A stretch of DNA of 64,000 nucleotides from an uncultured Sphingomonadaceae bacterium (GCA_947493195.1 CANLQG010000006.1:62001-126000), one strand, 5' to 3'. Numbered from the stretch's first letter, positions 1-10,800 are shown. Translations and numbers: made by a program. The notes: generated from the sequence alone by a model not told the origin.

Positions 1-1597
1 TTGCCATCAGATGGGCGAGACCTAGCGGCGTCATGTAACGCGCTACCGTTTCGCGGCTGGAAAGCGTCATCGGTGCCGCCTGGTCGAGGAATGCCTCCTC
101 GCGGCTGAAGGTCTGCGCCAGCCACTCGTGCGCGATGGTGTCGCTGGATAGCGCCGGGTCCCAGGCGAGGCGTCCGAAGGCGTACCAGTTCGCCTGGTCG
201 AAGTGGCTGCCGCTCCAGTTCCGGGCCGACCCCGTATTGGCAACGCCCGCCATCCCGGCAGGCGCGACCACCTGGGCCACGCTGCCACCGCGTCCGGTGT
301 CGGCCTCCAGCACTTCGCGCCACATCGGGGCGAGGAAGGCGAGATGGCTGGCGAAGCCCAGGTACTCCTTGGTGATCTGCACTTCCAGCATCAGCCGCGT
401 CTGCGGCATGGCACCGAACATCGGGTGGAACGGCTCGCGCGGCTGGAAATCGATCGCACCGTTCTTCACCTGCACGATCACATTGTCGGCAAAGCTGCCG
501 TCGAGCGGGACGAATTCATCGTAGGCCTGCTTTGCCCGGTCGGTCTCGTCCTGCGCCGAATAGACGAAGGCGCGCCATATCACCGTGCCGCGTGTCCCGA
601 TGGCCTGGGCAAGCATGTTCGCCCCGTCGGCATGGGTGCGTCCGTAATCCTGCGGGCCGGGTTGCCCCTCGCTGTTGGCCTTGACGAGGAAGCCGCCGAA
701 GTCGGGAATGGCGGCGTAGATCTCGTCGGCCTTGGCCTGCCACCACGCACGCACCTGCGGATCGAGCGGGTCGGCCGTCTCCAGCCTCCCGATCTCGCCC
801 CCATCTATTTCAGTGGGCGCGCTGAAGCGGGCGGAGAGGTACACGCGGATACCGTAAGGCCGCCACGCATCGGCGAGCCGCGCCAGCTTTTCAATATAGC
901 GCGGCTCCAGCATGAAGGCCCGCGCGTTCACGTTGTTCACCACCGCACCGTTGATGCCGACAGAGGCATTGGCGCGAGCGTAGTCGATCATGCGCTGGTC
1001 CAGCCGTTCGGGCAGGTGCCACCAGTCGAAAATCGAACGACCGGCGTAGCCCCGTTCCACATGCCCATCGGGATTGTCCCAGTGGTTGAGCAGCCTGAGC
1101 GGCATTGCCGGGGCAGAGGCAATGTCCAGGGTGTCCGGATCAGCACCGAGAGACAGCTCACGCAGCAGCGCATAGGCGCCGTAGAGACAGGCAAGATCGC
1201 TGGCGCCGCCTATGCGAATGTCGCCGTCGATCGTGCGAATCGTGAAAGCGGCATCGCCGCCGGCCCGGCTTTCCGGGCAATCCAGACGAATTGCCCGTCC
1301 CGGCCCGCTCCCGCGTTCCACAGGATGTGTGGCGGCGAGCGAATTGAGACCGCGCATCAGTTCCGCCGTCGCGACGTTCATCGTCGGGCTGGGGGACTGG
1401 GCGCCTTCCACAAGTGCCGTTCGCACGAGGCGGGCGGGCAGGTCCAGCCGCTCGACCTGCTCTGCATCGAGCGGCGCGTTCCGCAGCCAGAGGTCATAGC
1501 CATCTTCGGCCTGCGCGCCCGTCGCCGGAACGCCGAATCCGATAAGCAGCACGCATGCTGCCGCAACAAAGTTGACAAGCTTCCTCACCCTCATCAT
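1..1597 (-). CDS. aguA: Alpha-glucuronidase, GH67 (3' end outside the window)
   Basis: This enzyme releases 4-O-methyl-glucuronic acid side chains from xylo-oligosaccharides. About 532 residues are visible; family members have roughly 700, so the C-terminus lies beyond base 1. An N-terminal signal peptide (about residues 1-30) is followed by the GH67 motifs LLNHWDNPDG (about 169), VKANSEGQPGP with the acid Glu near 310, KNGAIDFQPREP with Asp near 383, and QITKEYLG with Glu near 411. The spacing Glu-73-Asp-28-Glu matches the known catalytic triad. The gene diverges from the GH3-GH3-GH10 operon. The chosen ATG at 1597 overlaps the LacI-type palindrome and has no Shine-Dalgarno sequence, so the start is uncertain or the mRNA is leaderless. 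Confidence 0.93.
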   Translation of the reverse strand, partial: MMRVRKLVNFVAAACVLLIGFGVPATGAQAEDGYDLWLRNAPLDAEQVERLDLPARLVRTALVEGAQSPSPTMNVATAELMRGLNSLAATHPVERGSGPGRAIRLDCPESRAGGDAAFTIRTIDGDIRIGGASDLACLYGAYALLRELSLGADPDTLDIASAPAMPLRLLNHWDNPDGHVERGYAGRSIFDWWHLPERLDQRMIDYARANASVGINGAVVNNVNARAFMLEPRYIEKLARLADAWRPYGIRVYLSARFSAPTEIDGGEIGRLETADPLDPQVRAWWQAKADEIYAAIPDFGGFLVKANSEGQPGPQDYGRTHADGANMLAQAIGTRGTVIWRAFVYSAQDETDRAKQAYDEFVPLDGSFADNVIVQVKNGAIDFQPREPFHPMFGAMPQTRLMLEVQITKEYLGFASHLAFLAPMWREVLEADTGRGGSVAQVVAPAGMAGVANTGSARNWSGSHFDQANWYAFGRLAWDPALSSDTIAHEWLAQTFSREEAFLDQAAPMTLSSRETVARYMTPLGLAHLMA

Positions 1598-1610
1598 GGT
1601 AGCGCTACCA
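1597..1610. promoter_or_regulatory. LacI-type operator TGGTAGCGCTACCA
   Basis: This is a perfect 14-bp palindrome between the divergent aguA and GH3 genes. Close variants occur at 11294-11307 and 20028-20041, also in divergent intergenic regions of the same locus. The sequence resembles the operator reported for the xylose repressor XylR of Caulobacter. No lacI-family gene lies in this window, so the regulator must be encoded elsewhere. Confidence 0.85.
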
Positions 1611-1656
1611 CAAGATGTCCGCCAGTCAAGTCGCGGACCGGGAGAGGGACATTTCG

Positions 1657-4062
1657 ATGAAGATGATTTCGCGTGCGTTGTTGATGGCCGGTGCAGGCAT
1701 GCTGGCGTGCTCGGTGCCGATGATGGCTCCAGCTACTGCGCAGGACAGCGCGGCGGTCGAACGGCCCATGGCCGACGCAGCCTACTGGGACGCTTCCCTG
1801 CCGGTCGAGCAGCGCGTGGCCGACCTGATGGCGCGCATGACCATCGAGGAAAAGATGGCCCAGATGATCAGCACCTGGACCAACAAGGCGGAGGTGCAGG
1901 ACGACGATACCTTCTTCGACGCCGCGAAGGCGAGCGAGCGATATCCGGATGGCATCGGGTTCTTTACCCGTCCCGCCGACCAGGGCGGTCCGGGCAGCCC
2001 CCGCGTCACGCCGTTCCGCTCCATCGAGGAGAGCATCCGCTACATCAACGAAGTGCAGCGCTGGGCACGCGAGGAAACCCGCCTCGGCATACCGGTGCTG
2101 GCACATGAGGAATCGCTGCACGGCTTTGCTGCGCGCGATGCAACCAGTTTCCCCCAGTCCATCGGGCTTGCCTCGACCTGGGATCCCGACCTCGTTCGCG
2201 ATATCAACGACCTGATCGCGAGCGAGGTGCGGGCGCGCGGCGTCCACCAGGTGCTCTCCCCCGTGGTGGATGTCGCGCGCGATCCGCGCTGGGGCCGGAT
2301 CGAGGAAACCTTCGGCGAAGATCCCTACCTAGTCGGCGAAATGGGCGTTGCAGCGGTCGAGGGGCTACAGGGCGTAGGAACGGACCCGCAGCTTGGCGAG
2401 GGACAGGTGCTGGCAACGCTCAAGCACATGACTGGGCACGGCCAGCCTGAAAGCGGCACCAACATCGGCCCGGCGCAAATCTCCGAACGCACGCTTCGCG
2501 AGATGTTCTTCCCGCCGTTCAAGGAGGTGATCGACCGCACCGCGATTGCATCGGTAATGGCGAGCTATAACGAGATCGACGGTATCCCCAGTCATTCAAG
2601 CACCTGGCTGCTGCACGACATCCTGCGCGATGAATGGGGGTATGACGGGGCCGTCGTCTCCGACTATTTCGCGATCGAGGAAATGGTCTCGCGCCACAGG
2701 ATTGCCGAAGACATTCCCGCCGCCGCCGTGCTGGCGATGAACGCCGGTGTCGATATCGATTTCCCCGATGGCGCTTCCTACCGAAACCTGCCCCAGCTGC
2801 TGGCCGAAGGCCGCGTGACAGAGGCGCAGATCAACACCGCGGTAGAGCGCATCCTGACGATGAAGTTCAATGCCGGCCTGTTCGAGCAGCCCTTCGTTAC
2901 CGACATGGGCCCTGCCCTGCAGTCCAACACGCAGGCAGGCATCGCCCTTGCCCGCACGGCAGCGGAACGCTCGCTCGTGCTGCTGAAGAACGATGGCGTC
3001 CTGCCGCTTGCCATGCCCGCAGGCGGGGCAAATCGGCCAACCATCGCCGTGATCGGCCCGAACGCAGACGTGGCCCGTCTTGGCGGGTACTATGGTATTC
3101 CGCGCAATACCGTCACCCCGCTGGACGGCATTCGTTCACTGGTGGGCGAGAGGGCGAACATCGTCCATGCCGAAGGCGTGCGGATCACCGAGAATGACGA
3201 CTGGTGGGCGGACGAGGTCGTGCTTGCCGACCCTGCAGAAAACCGCCGCATGATCGCAGAGGCCGTGGACGCCGCGCGCGATGCGGACACGATCATCCTG
3301 TTTGTCGGTGATACCGAGCAGACCAGCCGCGAAGGCTGGGCCGAAGAGCACCTTGGCGACCGCACCAGCCTCGACCTGGTCGGCGAGCAGAACGAGCTGT
3401 TCGATGCCCTGCGCGCGCTGGACAAGCCAATCGTCACCGTGCTGGTGAACGGTCGTCCGCCGAGCTATACTGGCGTAGCGGAGCATTCCAATGCGATCCT
3501 CGAAACCTGGTACGCAGGCGAACAACAAGGCAATGCCATTGCCGACGCGCTGTTTGGCCGGGTGAACCCGGGCGGCAAGTTGCCCGTCACAGTGGCGCGC
3601 AACGCCGGGCAGTTGCCCAACTTCTACAACCACAAGCCGAGCGCGCGGCGCGGTTACCTGTTCTCCGATGTCACACCGCTCTATCCGTTCGGCTACGGCC
3701 TTTCGTACACTGACTTCGAATTCGGTGCGCCTGCCCTCTCCTCGCCCGCGATCGGCGCAGGTGAAGGGGTGACGGTGCGCGTGCCGGTAACCAACACCGG
3801 CGACATGGCAGGCGACGAAGTCGTGCAGGTCTACCTTCGTGACCAGATCAGCAGCGTGACCCGGCCTGTAAAGGAACTGGTGGGCTTCCAGCGCGTGACC
3901 CTGGCGCCGGGCGAAACCCGCCAGGTGGATGTCACCATCCGTCCCGATGCCTTTGCCCTGTGGGACCGCGACATGCAGCGAACCGTGGAGCCGGGTGCCT
4001 TCACCATCATGGTCGGCCCCAACTCCCATGACCTGCAGGAAATCGAACTGGTGGTGGAATGA
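1657..4062 (+). CDS. GH3 exo-glycosidase, probable beta-xylosidase
   Basis: This 801-residue enzyme probably trims xylose from the non-reducing end of xylo-oligosaccharides in the periplasm. A Sec-type signal peptide (residues 1-29, ending ATAQ) precedes the GH3 barrel, which carries KHMTGHGQPESG and the nucleophile Asp336 in VVSDYFAIEE. A GH3 C-terminal alpha/beta domain and a fibronectin-III-like C-terminal domain (VTNTGDMAGDEVVQVYL) follow. The ATG at 1657 is chosen over an in-frame ATG at 1615 because GGAGAGGG lies just upstream and the signal peptide begins there. Its stop overlaps the next GH3 start by 4 bp. Beta-glucosidase activity cannot be excluded; the xylan context favours beta-xylosidase. 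Confidence 0.9.
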   Translation: MKMISRALLMAGAGMLACSVPMMAPATAQDSAAVERPMADAAYWDASLPVEQRVADLMARMTIEEKMAQMISTWTNKAEVQDDDTFFDAAKASERYPDGIGFFTRPADQGGPGSPRVTPFRSIEESIRYINEVQRWAREETRLGIPVLAHEESLHGFAARDATSFPQSIGLASTWDPDLVRDINDLIASEVRARGVHQVLSPVVDVARDPRWGRIEETFGEDPYLVGEMGVAAVEGLQGVGTDPQLGEGQVLATLKHMTGHGQPESGTNIGPAQISERTLREMFFPPFKEVIDRTAIASVMASYNEIDGIPSHSSTWLLHDILRDEWGYDGAVVSDYFAIEEMVSRHRIAEDIPAAAVLAMNAGVDIDFPDGASYRNLPQLLAEGRVTEAQINTAVERILTMKFNAGLFEQPFVTDMGPALQSNTQAGIALARTAAERSLVLLKNDGVLPLAMPAGGANRPTIAVIGPNADVARLGGYYGIPRNTVTPLDGIRSLVGERANIVHAEGVRITENDDWWADEVVLADPAENRRMIAEAVDAARDADTIILFVGDTEQTSREGWAEEHLGDRTSLDLVGEQNELFDALRALDKPIVTVLVNGRPPSYTGVAEHSNAILETWYAGEQQGNAIADALFGRVNPGGKLPVTVARNAGQLPNFYNHKPSARRGYLFSDVTPLYPFGYGLSYTDFEFGAPALSSPAIGAGEGVTVRVPVTNTGDMAGDEVVQVYLRDQISSVTRPVKELVGFQRVTLAPGETRQVDVTIRPDAFALWDRDMQRTVEPGAFTIMVGPNSHDLQEIELVVE

Positions 4063-6446
4063 CCATGAACCGACGCACTGCACTGGGTTTGCTGGCAGGC
4101 GGGAGCCTCTCGGCCCTGGCGGTAATGCAGAGCCCGTCTGCCCTCGCGCAGACGGGCCCGCTCTACAAGGATGCCCGCGCCCCGATACAGGCGCGCGTGG
4201 CGGACCTGATGGCGCGCATGACCCTGCCGGAAAAGATCGCCCAGATCCGCACCGCCTGGCAGGGCAAGGGCGACATGATCGACGGGCTGGAATTCATGCC
4301 GGAAAAGGCCAGCGCGGCCTTTCCCGACGGGATCGGCCACGTCACCCGCCCATCCGACAAGCGCGGCGTCCCCGGCATCACCGGCGCGGCAGGTGGCACC
4401 GCCGCCCGCTGGCGCACGCCGGACGAGACCGTGGCCTTCATCAATGCGCTACAACGCTGGGCGCTGGAGGACACGCGCCTTGGCATCCCCGTCCTGCTGC
4501 ACGAGGAATCGCTGCACGGCTACATGGCGACAGAGGCCACCATGTTCCCCCAGGCCATCGCGCTGGCGGGCACGTTCGATACGGACCTGATGCGCCGCGT
4601 ACAGTCAGTCACAGCGCGCGAGGTGCGTGCTCGCGGGGTGCCGCTGGTGCTCAGCCCGGTGGTGGATATCGTGCGCGATCCGCGCTGGGGCCGGATCGAG
4701 GAAACCTGGGGCGAGGATCCCTATCTCGCCGCCGAAATGGGCGTGGCCGCGGTGGAGGGCCTGCAAGGACCGGGCAAGTTCGAGCGTCTGCGCGATGGCA
4801 AGGTGTTCGCCACGCTCAAGCACATGACCGGGCACGGCCAGCCCGAGGCCGGCAACAACGTTGCCCCCGCGCAGCTATCCAAGCGTGAACTGCGCGAGAA
4901 TTTCTTCCCGCCGTTCCGCGAAGTCGTTCGCCGCACATCCATCGGCGCGGTCATGCCCAGCTACAACGAGATCGACGGCATCCCCAGCCACGCCAACACC
5001 TGGCTGCTGGGCGAGGTGCTGCGCGGCGAATGGGGCTTCGATGGCGTCATCGTCAGCGACTATGGCGGCGTGCATGAACTGGCGACGCTCCATCATGTCG
5101 CAACGGATCTGGAAGACGCTGCGCATCAGTCGCTGCTCGCCGGGGTCGATAGCGAACTGCCCGAGGGCATGGCCTATGCCACGTTGCAGGAAGCGGTCGA
5201 GGCCGGGCGGATACCGGTGGAACTGGTCGACACGGCCTGTGCGCGAATGCTCTCCATCAAGTTTCGTGCCGGCTTGTTCGAGAACCCTTATGGCGACGCG
5301 GCACTCGCCCGGCGGATTACCGGCAATGAAGAAGCGCGCGCGCTGGCGCTTGAAGCCGCGCGCAAGAGCATGTGCCTGTTGACCAATCGCCATAACACCC
5401 TGCCGCTCCGCGAGAGCACCATGGGCCGTGTCGCAGTCATCGGCCCCAACCACGCCATCGCGCGGCTGGGCGGATACTCCAGTGTTCCACAGCAGACGAT
5501 CAGCCTGATCGAGGGGCTCCGCCAGGTCGCACCCGAAGCCGATTTCGTCACCGCGCAGGGCGTTTTCATAACCACCAGCGAAGACCGCTCGCAGGACATC
5601 ATCGAACTCGCGCCGCGTGACAGGAATCTCGCGCTGATCGAGGAAGCCGTCGCCGTTGCGCGTGATGCCGATACCATCGTGCTGGCCATCGGCGATACCG
5701 AGCAGACCAGCCGAGAGGGCTTTGCCGCCAACCACCTGGGCGACCGCACGGATATCGACGTCGTGGGCGAGCAGAATGCCCTCGTCGACGCGATGGCCGC
5801 GCTGGGCAAGCCGCTGGTCGTGTGCGCGATCAACGGGCGGCCGCCAAGCTGGCCGAACGTAGTGGAAAAGGCCGATGCCATTCTCGAATGCTGGTATCCC
5901 GGCCAGGAAGGCGGCGTCGCCATGGCCGAGGCGCTGCTGGGACGGATCAATCCGGGAGCAAAGCTGCCGGTGACGGTGGTGCGTAATGAGGGTCAGGTGC
6001 CCTCCTTCTACAACCACAAGCCAAGCGCGCGCCGGGGCTACCTGTTCGACGATGCCACACCGCTGTTCCCGTTCGGCCACGGCCTCAGCTACACCACCTT
6101 CGCCGTTTCGGAGCCGCGTCCCGCCACGACCCGCTTCGCGGCGGACGAGCCGGTCATCGTCGCAATCGATGTGACCAATGACGGCCCCGTGGCGGGCGAC
6201 GAGGTCGTGCAGCTCTACATCACGCGGGCCGAGGCTTCGGTGACACTGCCAGTTCTCGAGCTGAAAGGGTTCGAGAGGGTAACGCTCGCTCCGGGCGAGA
6301 CACGCACCTTGCGCTTCGTCATCGAACCGCGACGGCTGGCGATCTGGAACAGAGACATGGTGGAAGTAAACGAGCCAGGCCCGCTTACCTTGTCCGCGGG
6401 CAATAGCAGCGTGTCTCTGAAGCAGACCGAAGTGGAGATTATCTGA
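4059..6446 (+). CDS. Second GH3 exo-glycosidase with Tat-like signal
   Basis: This 795-residue GH3 paralogue has the same domain order as the gene before it (barrel, C-terminal sandwich, fibronectin-III-like tail). The nucleophile is Asp334 in VIVSDYGGVHE, and KHMTGHGQPEAG is conserved. The N-terminus MTMNRRTALGLLAGG is a twin-arginine type signal, unlike the Sec-type signal of the neighbour, so it may be exported folded. ATG 4059 overlaps the previous stop; ATG 4065 (MNRRTAL) is an equally possible start. It belongs to the GH3-GH3-GH10 operon. The pair may differ in substrate or linkage preference; the sequence alone does not say which. Confidence 0.9.
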   Translation: MTMNRRTALGLLAGGSLSALAVMQSPSALAQTGPLYKDARAPIQARVADLMARMTLPEKIAQIRTAWQGKGDMIDGLEFMPEKASAAFPDGIGHVTRPSDKRGVPGITGAAGGTAARWRTPDETVAFINALQRWALEDTRLGIPVLLHEESLHGYMATEATMFPQAIALAGTFDTDLMRRVQSVTAREVRARGVPLVLSPVVDIVRDPRWGRIEETWGEDPYLAAEMGVAAVEGLQGPGKFERLRDGKVFATLKHMTGHGQPEAGNNVAPAQLSKRELRENFFPPFREVVRRTSIGAVMPSYNEIDGIPSHANTWLLGEVLRGEWGFDGVIVSDYGGVHELATLHHVATDLEDAAHQSLLAGVDSELPEGMAYATLQEAVEAGRIPVELVDTACARMLSIKFRAGLFENPYGDAALARRITGNEEARALALEAARKSMCLLTNRHNTLPLRESTMGRVAVIGPNHAIARLGGYSSVPQQTISLIEGLRQVAPEADFVTAQGVFITTSEDRSQDIIELAPRDRNLALIEEAVAVARDADTIVLAIGDTEQTSREGFAANHLGDRTDIDVVGEQNALVDAMAALGKPLVVCAINGRPPSWPNVVEKADAILECWYPGQEGGVAMAEALLGRINPGAKLPVTVVRNEGQVPSFYNHKPSARRGYLFDDATPLFPFGHGLSYTTFAVSEPRPATTRFAADEPVIVAIDVTNDGPVAGDEVVQLYITRAEASVTLPVLELKGFERVTLAPGETRTLRFVIEPRRLAIWNRDMVEVNEPGPLTLSAGNSSVSLKQTEVEII

Positions 6447-6448
6447 AA

Positions 6449-7651
6449 ATGGAGAAATTTACGATCAGCCGCCGCGCTGCTCTGATGGGGCTTGCGGCCA
6501 TGCCATTGGCAGGCTGCGGCTCTGACAGCACCGGCGGGGTCTCGCCGGTTCTCTCGGCTCCCACGCCAACCTCGCCTCCGCCCGGCCCGGCTCCCGGCCC
6601 GGGGCTCAATGCCATCGCGCAGACCCGCGGTCGCTATTTCGGCAGCGCCATTTCCTCGATCCCGGGAACGGACCAGGCCGGATCCATCCAGAACCCGAAG
6701 TATACCGAAATCGTCAAAGCCGAATGCGGAATGATCGTGCCGGAGAACGAAATGAAGTGGCAGGCCACGCGGCCCGGCCCGGACAGTTTCGATTTCCGGC
6801 GGATGGATGCCATCGCGGCATGGGCGCAGGCGAACGACCTTGCCGTGCGCGGACACACGCTGTTGTGGCACCGGCCCCAATGGTTTCCCGAATGGCTGAA
6901 CAACTATGATTTCGGAGCCACTCCGGCGGCCGAGGCCGAACGCCTCCTTACAGAGCACATCCGCACGGTGACGGACCGCTATCGCGGCGTCATCACCAGC
7001 TACGACGTGGTGAACGAGGCCATCGACCATGATCGCAATGCGCCGATCGAGACCAGCCTCAGCCGCGCGATGGGCAGCCCCGAGGCGGTGCTGGACCTTG
7101 CCTTCCGCACCGCGCGCGAGCAGCTGTCGCAGGGACAGCTGGTCTATAACGATTACATGAGTTGGGAGCCTGCCCACCTGAAACACTGTGCCGACGTGCT
7201 GCGGCTGCTGGAAGGTTTCCGCAACCGCGATGTCCCGGTCGATGCGCTTGGGATCCAGTCGCATATCGAGATGTTCGATATCGATCCGGCGACCGGTGTG
7301 GGCCCCTATGCGGAGCGCGAATGGCGCAACTTCCTCGATGAGGTCACGGGCATGGGTTATCGCCTGCTGATCACCGAGTTCGACGTGAAGGACCAAGCGC
7401 TTCCCTCCGACATCGCTCAGCGCGACGAAAAGGTGGCGGACTATACGCGCCGTTATTTCGACCTCATGCTGGATTACGACCAGCATCTCGACGACGTCTT
7501 GGCATGGGGCATGGTCGACCAGTTCAACTGGCTGCAGTATTTCGAGCCGGCGGCACGGCCCGATGGGCTGGAGGTACGCGGAACGCCCTACGATTCCGAT
7601 TACCGTCCCAAACCTTTGCGCACGGCGCTGGCGGAAACGCTCGGCACCTAG
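6449..7651 (+). CDS. Endo-1,4-beta-xylanase, GH10 lipoprotein
   Basis: This 400-residue enzyme cleaves the xylan backbone. The N-terminus SRRAALMGLAAMPLAGC combines a twin-arginine motif with a lipobox whose Cys would be lipidated, so it is probably anchored in a membrane. A Pro-rich linker (about residues 40-52) precedes the GH10 barrel. Visible GH10 motifs are ENEMKWQ, GHTLLWH, YDVVNEAID with acid/base Glu190, and LLITEFDVKD with nucleophile Glu310. It starts 2 bp after the previous stop, so it is the last gene of the operon, and a strong terminator follows. There is no carbohydrate-binding module, so it probably acts on soluble or partly degraded xylan. Confidence 0.96.
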   Translation: MEKFTISRRAALMGLAAMPLAGCGSDSTGGVSPVLSAPTPTSPPPGPAPGPGLNAIAQTRGRYFGSAISSIPGTDQAGSIQNPKYTEIVKAECGMIVPENEMKWQATRPGPDSFDFRRMDAIAAWAQANDLAVRGHTLLWHRPQWFPEWLNNYDFGATPAAEAERLLTEHIRTVTDRYRGVITSYDVVNEAIDHDRNAPIETSLSRAMGSPEAVLDLAFRTAREQLSQGQLVYNDYMSWEPAHLKHCADVLRLLEGFRNRDVPVDALGIQSHIEMFDIDPATGVGPYAEREWRNFLDEVTGMGYRLLITEFDVKDQALPSDIAQRDEKVADYTRRYFDLMLDYDQHLDDVLAWGMVDQFNWLQYFEPAARPDGLEVRGTPYDSDYRPKPLRTALAETLGT

Positions 7652-7677
7652 TTCGCCCGGACCTTTGAACTCCTGGA

Positions 7678-7706
7678 GCCCCGCGTCACTTGCGCGGGGC
7701 TTTTTT
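7678..7706 (+). terminator. Rho-independent terminator of the GH3-GH3-GH10 operon
   Basis: An 8-bp perfect GC-rich stem, GCCCCGCG paired with CGCGGGGC, with a 7-nt loop, is followed by six T residues. It lies 26 bp after the xylanase stop codon. Confidence 0.93.
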
Positions 7707-7771
7707 ATGGGCTGGTGATCGGCGAGGCTCGCCTCCCTCCCCCGTGTTCGCAACACGCGGCGCGCATAAGA

Positions 7772-7804
7772 AGAGGGCCGCCACGCCTATCGGCGTGGCG
7801 GCCC
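7772..7804 (-). terminator. Rho-independent terminator of the TonB receptor gene
   Basis: A 13-bp perfect stem (7775-7787 with 7792-7804) with a 4-nt loop lies 31 bp after the receptor stop. On the minus strand it is followed by the T-rich run CTCTTCTT. It separates the convergent xylanase and receptor transcripts. Confidence 0.85.
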
Positions 7805-7835
7805 GAGTCGAGGAGCCTTGTATATTCGTGTTGGT

Positions 7836-10800
7836 CTAGAACTGGCCTCTCAGGATGAACGAGAACCGGCGATCGTTCATGAAGAACGATCGGGGCACCA
7901 GCTGATCCGGATCGCCCGAATAGGCCTGCGAGGTCTCGGTTACTTCGTTCAGCAAGTTCACGCCCTGAACGCCGATCCTGATATCGCCCGGCAGTTCGAA
8001 GATATCGCTGACATTGACGAAGATCGACGCGTCGAGCTGTCCTGTCGGTTCGTTGAAGATCGAGTAGTACGGGAAGATCACGTCCGAGGCCGTCAACAGG
8101 AAGCGCGAACGCCAGTTGTACGCACCGCGCAGCGAGATCGGACCCTTCTCGTAGAAGCCCGTGAAGTTGAAGTTGTGCTTCGACAACTGCTCGAGCGGAA
8201 GGTTGCCTGGCGGCACCGTGGATTCGGTGACCGGGGTACCTGCGTTAAGGAACGTGTTCGGCAGGCCCGAGCTCTCGATATAGGTGTAGTTCGCCTGGAT
8301 ACCGAAGCCATCGAACGGGGCCGGCAGGAACTCGTAAGTCTGCTGATACGCGAGTTCGAAGCCCTTGATCTTGCCGGTACCGTCGAAGTTCGCCGGACCA
8401 CGGACCAGCACGTTGCGCGTGATACCGTTGCTGGTGATATCGCGGCTGGTGATGTCCTGGAAGAAGAAGTTCGCGATCTCCTTGTAGAACCCGTTGAGCG
8501 TCAACGAGCCCACCCGCGCGAAATACCATTCAAGGCTGGCATCGAACTGCCACGCGGTTGCCGGCAAAAGGAACGGGTTGCCCGCGGTCGCCGTCAACTC
8601 GCCGCTCGTCCCCAGACCGATGGTCAGGAAGTTGCGGATGTAGGAGTTCTCCGGCCGCGACAGTACCTTGGACCCGGCCAGACGGAAGATCAGGTCATCG
8701 GTCAGCCCAAAACGCAGGTTAAGGCTTGGCAGGAAGTAGTCGTAACCGTGGTCGGCAACGTTCGCCACGGTAACACCGTCACCGGCGAATGTCTGAAGTT
8801 CGGCATAGCCATCCGCACCCAGAAGACAGACCCCACCGGGCACCTGCGCGGGCGTTCCGGGCGGCGAGTTCGGCGGGACGACCGGCTGGCAGCGTACGCT
8901 GAACGGATCGGCGATGTTCAGCGCAGCGGTGCTGGGAACGCCGATCGATCCGCCCGATGACAGGTCTGTGTTGACGTAGCGGACACCGATGTTGCCGGCG
9001 AAGCGGATGCCGCCGAAAATCTCGTCGCTACCGAAGTCGAGCTGTACGTAGGCAGCCGTATCGGTCTGTTCCACCGGCTGGATGTCGGCCGGAAGATAGG
9101 GCGTACCAGCGATGACGCCGGGACGCTGGGCAAGCGAGTTGAAGGTCGGAGCGCCTTCGTACTGACCGGCGTAGAGATCCTGGATCGACTGGAGGAAATC
9201 CACCGTTTCGCCGTAACCATCAATGAGGTCGCCGGAGTAGTAGAACGCTCCCGGAGGGCCGGGCACTTCGCCGCGGAAGAAGTTCGGGAACTCGTACCGT
9301 TCGGAGTTGCCCACGTCGGCGAAGTTGATCGGGCGCGTTCCCGACCAGGTCTCGCTCAGCATACCCCAGTTGTAGGTGGTGTAGCGAACCGTCTGGTCAC
9401 GATCCTGATAGCGCGCACCCACCTTAACGCGGCGGATGAAGGCATAGTCATCGAGTTCGTACTGCAGGTCTGCCTGCAAGGCATACTGCTCGCCCTGGCT
9501 GTCCTCGATGTGGTCCATCGCGGCGCGCCAGAACTGAAAACGCGGATCGGCAAAGTATTCCTGCTCCGTCGCATCACCCAGTTCGGGGCTGGGGCCGGAC
9601 CAGGTATAGCCCAGGTACTGCGGCTTGTGCGGAATGACGACGGGATAGTCGCCGGTCAAATCCAGCTCCTGATCGGCGAAGGTCGATCCGAAGACGCTGA
9701 AATCGAGGTTTTCCTTGCGCGACGAGGCATAGTGGCCATCGAACACGGCGGTCAGACGGTCGGTCAGCTTCATCTGCATGTTGATGCTGTAGTCTTCGTT
9801 GGTGACCTCGTCATTCACCTGGCGACGGGCCAGCGACTGCTGCAGGCCGCCGATCGGCACGTAGGGCGAGCCCCCGCCGCTGATCAGGTTACCGTCCGCA
9901 TCACGCACCGGCGGTGCCGGATCGTAGTTGTTCACCGCACCGCGCCAGCCGTTCGTTGCGTTGACGATATAGCCCGACTGGAAGACGCCGCGATCATCGT
10001 AGACGTAGTCGGTGAAGCCGCCGACGGGACACTGTGCCCGCGCAGTCGGATCGCCCAGCGTACCATCGGCGTTGACTATGTTGGGGCCGTTGGCATTCTG
10101 CTGGCAGCCGATCGGATAAGTCCGATATTCGGCCAGGTCGGGCGCGGTCTCGTAAGTGTATTCACCCCATCTGTTGGTCGTATGCGAGCGAATGAATTCG
10201 GCGGTGACGAGCACCCGCTCGTCAAGCGACTCAAACTGTGCGGAGATGGCGAGGCCATCGCGCTTCCGGTCGAAATTCTGCGTGCGGAACTGGCCGCCGA
10301 CAGGGGCCACGCGGAAATCGGCATAGTCGGCGAAGCCATCGGCCCCCGCGCTGCCGAAATTGCCGCAGTCGGCGTTGGCAGGCGGCAGGGTCATCGTGTC
10401 GGTGCCGGAAGGCAGCGGGTTACGGCAGACCTGCACACCATCTTCGTTCGCCGCGTTCACGAGAACGCCGTCACGCGTCTGGTAGTTGGCCACCTGCAGA
10501 CCGTCGGCGCGCGACTTGATCTGCGAGAAGGATCCGCTGACCAGCAGGCCGAAGCGGCCGATGTCGGTATCCCAGGTGTTGCTCAGCAGAAGCGAACCGG
10601 TCGGCGTCCATTCCTCGCTGAAATCGCCGTAGTTGGCTTCGGCGCTGAACCCGAAGCGGAAGCCGTCGCGATCGAATGGCTTGCGCGTGTTGAGATTGAC
10701 CGTACCGGCAAGGCCACCCTCGATCATCTCGGCAGTCGCGTTCTTGCTGATGATGACCGAACCCAGAAGTTCCGAAGGCACGTCGGCAAAGTTGAGCGCC

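Noticed and set aside
203..1660. A long plus-strand ORF of 485 codons opposite the alpha-glucuronidase
   Set aside because: It is the antisense frame of a gene with full GH67 motifs; the encoded sequence has no family and is rich in Arg, Gly and His.
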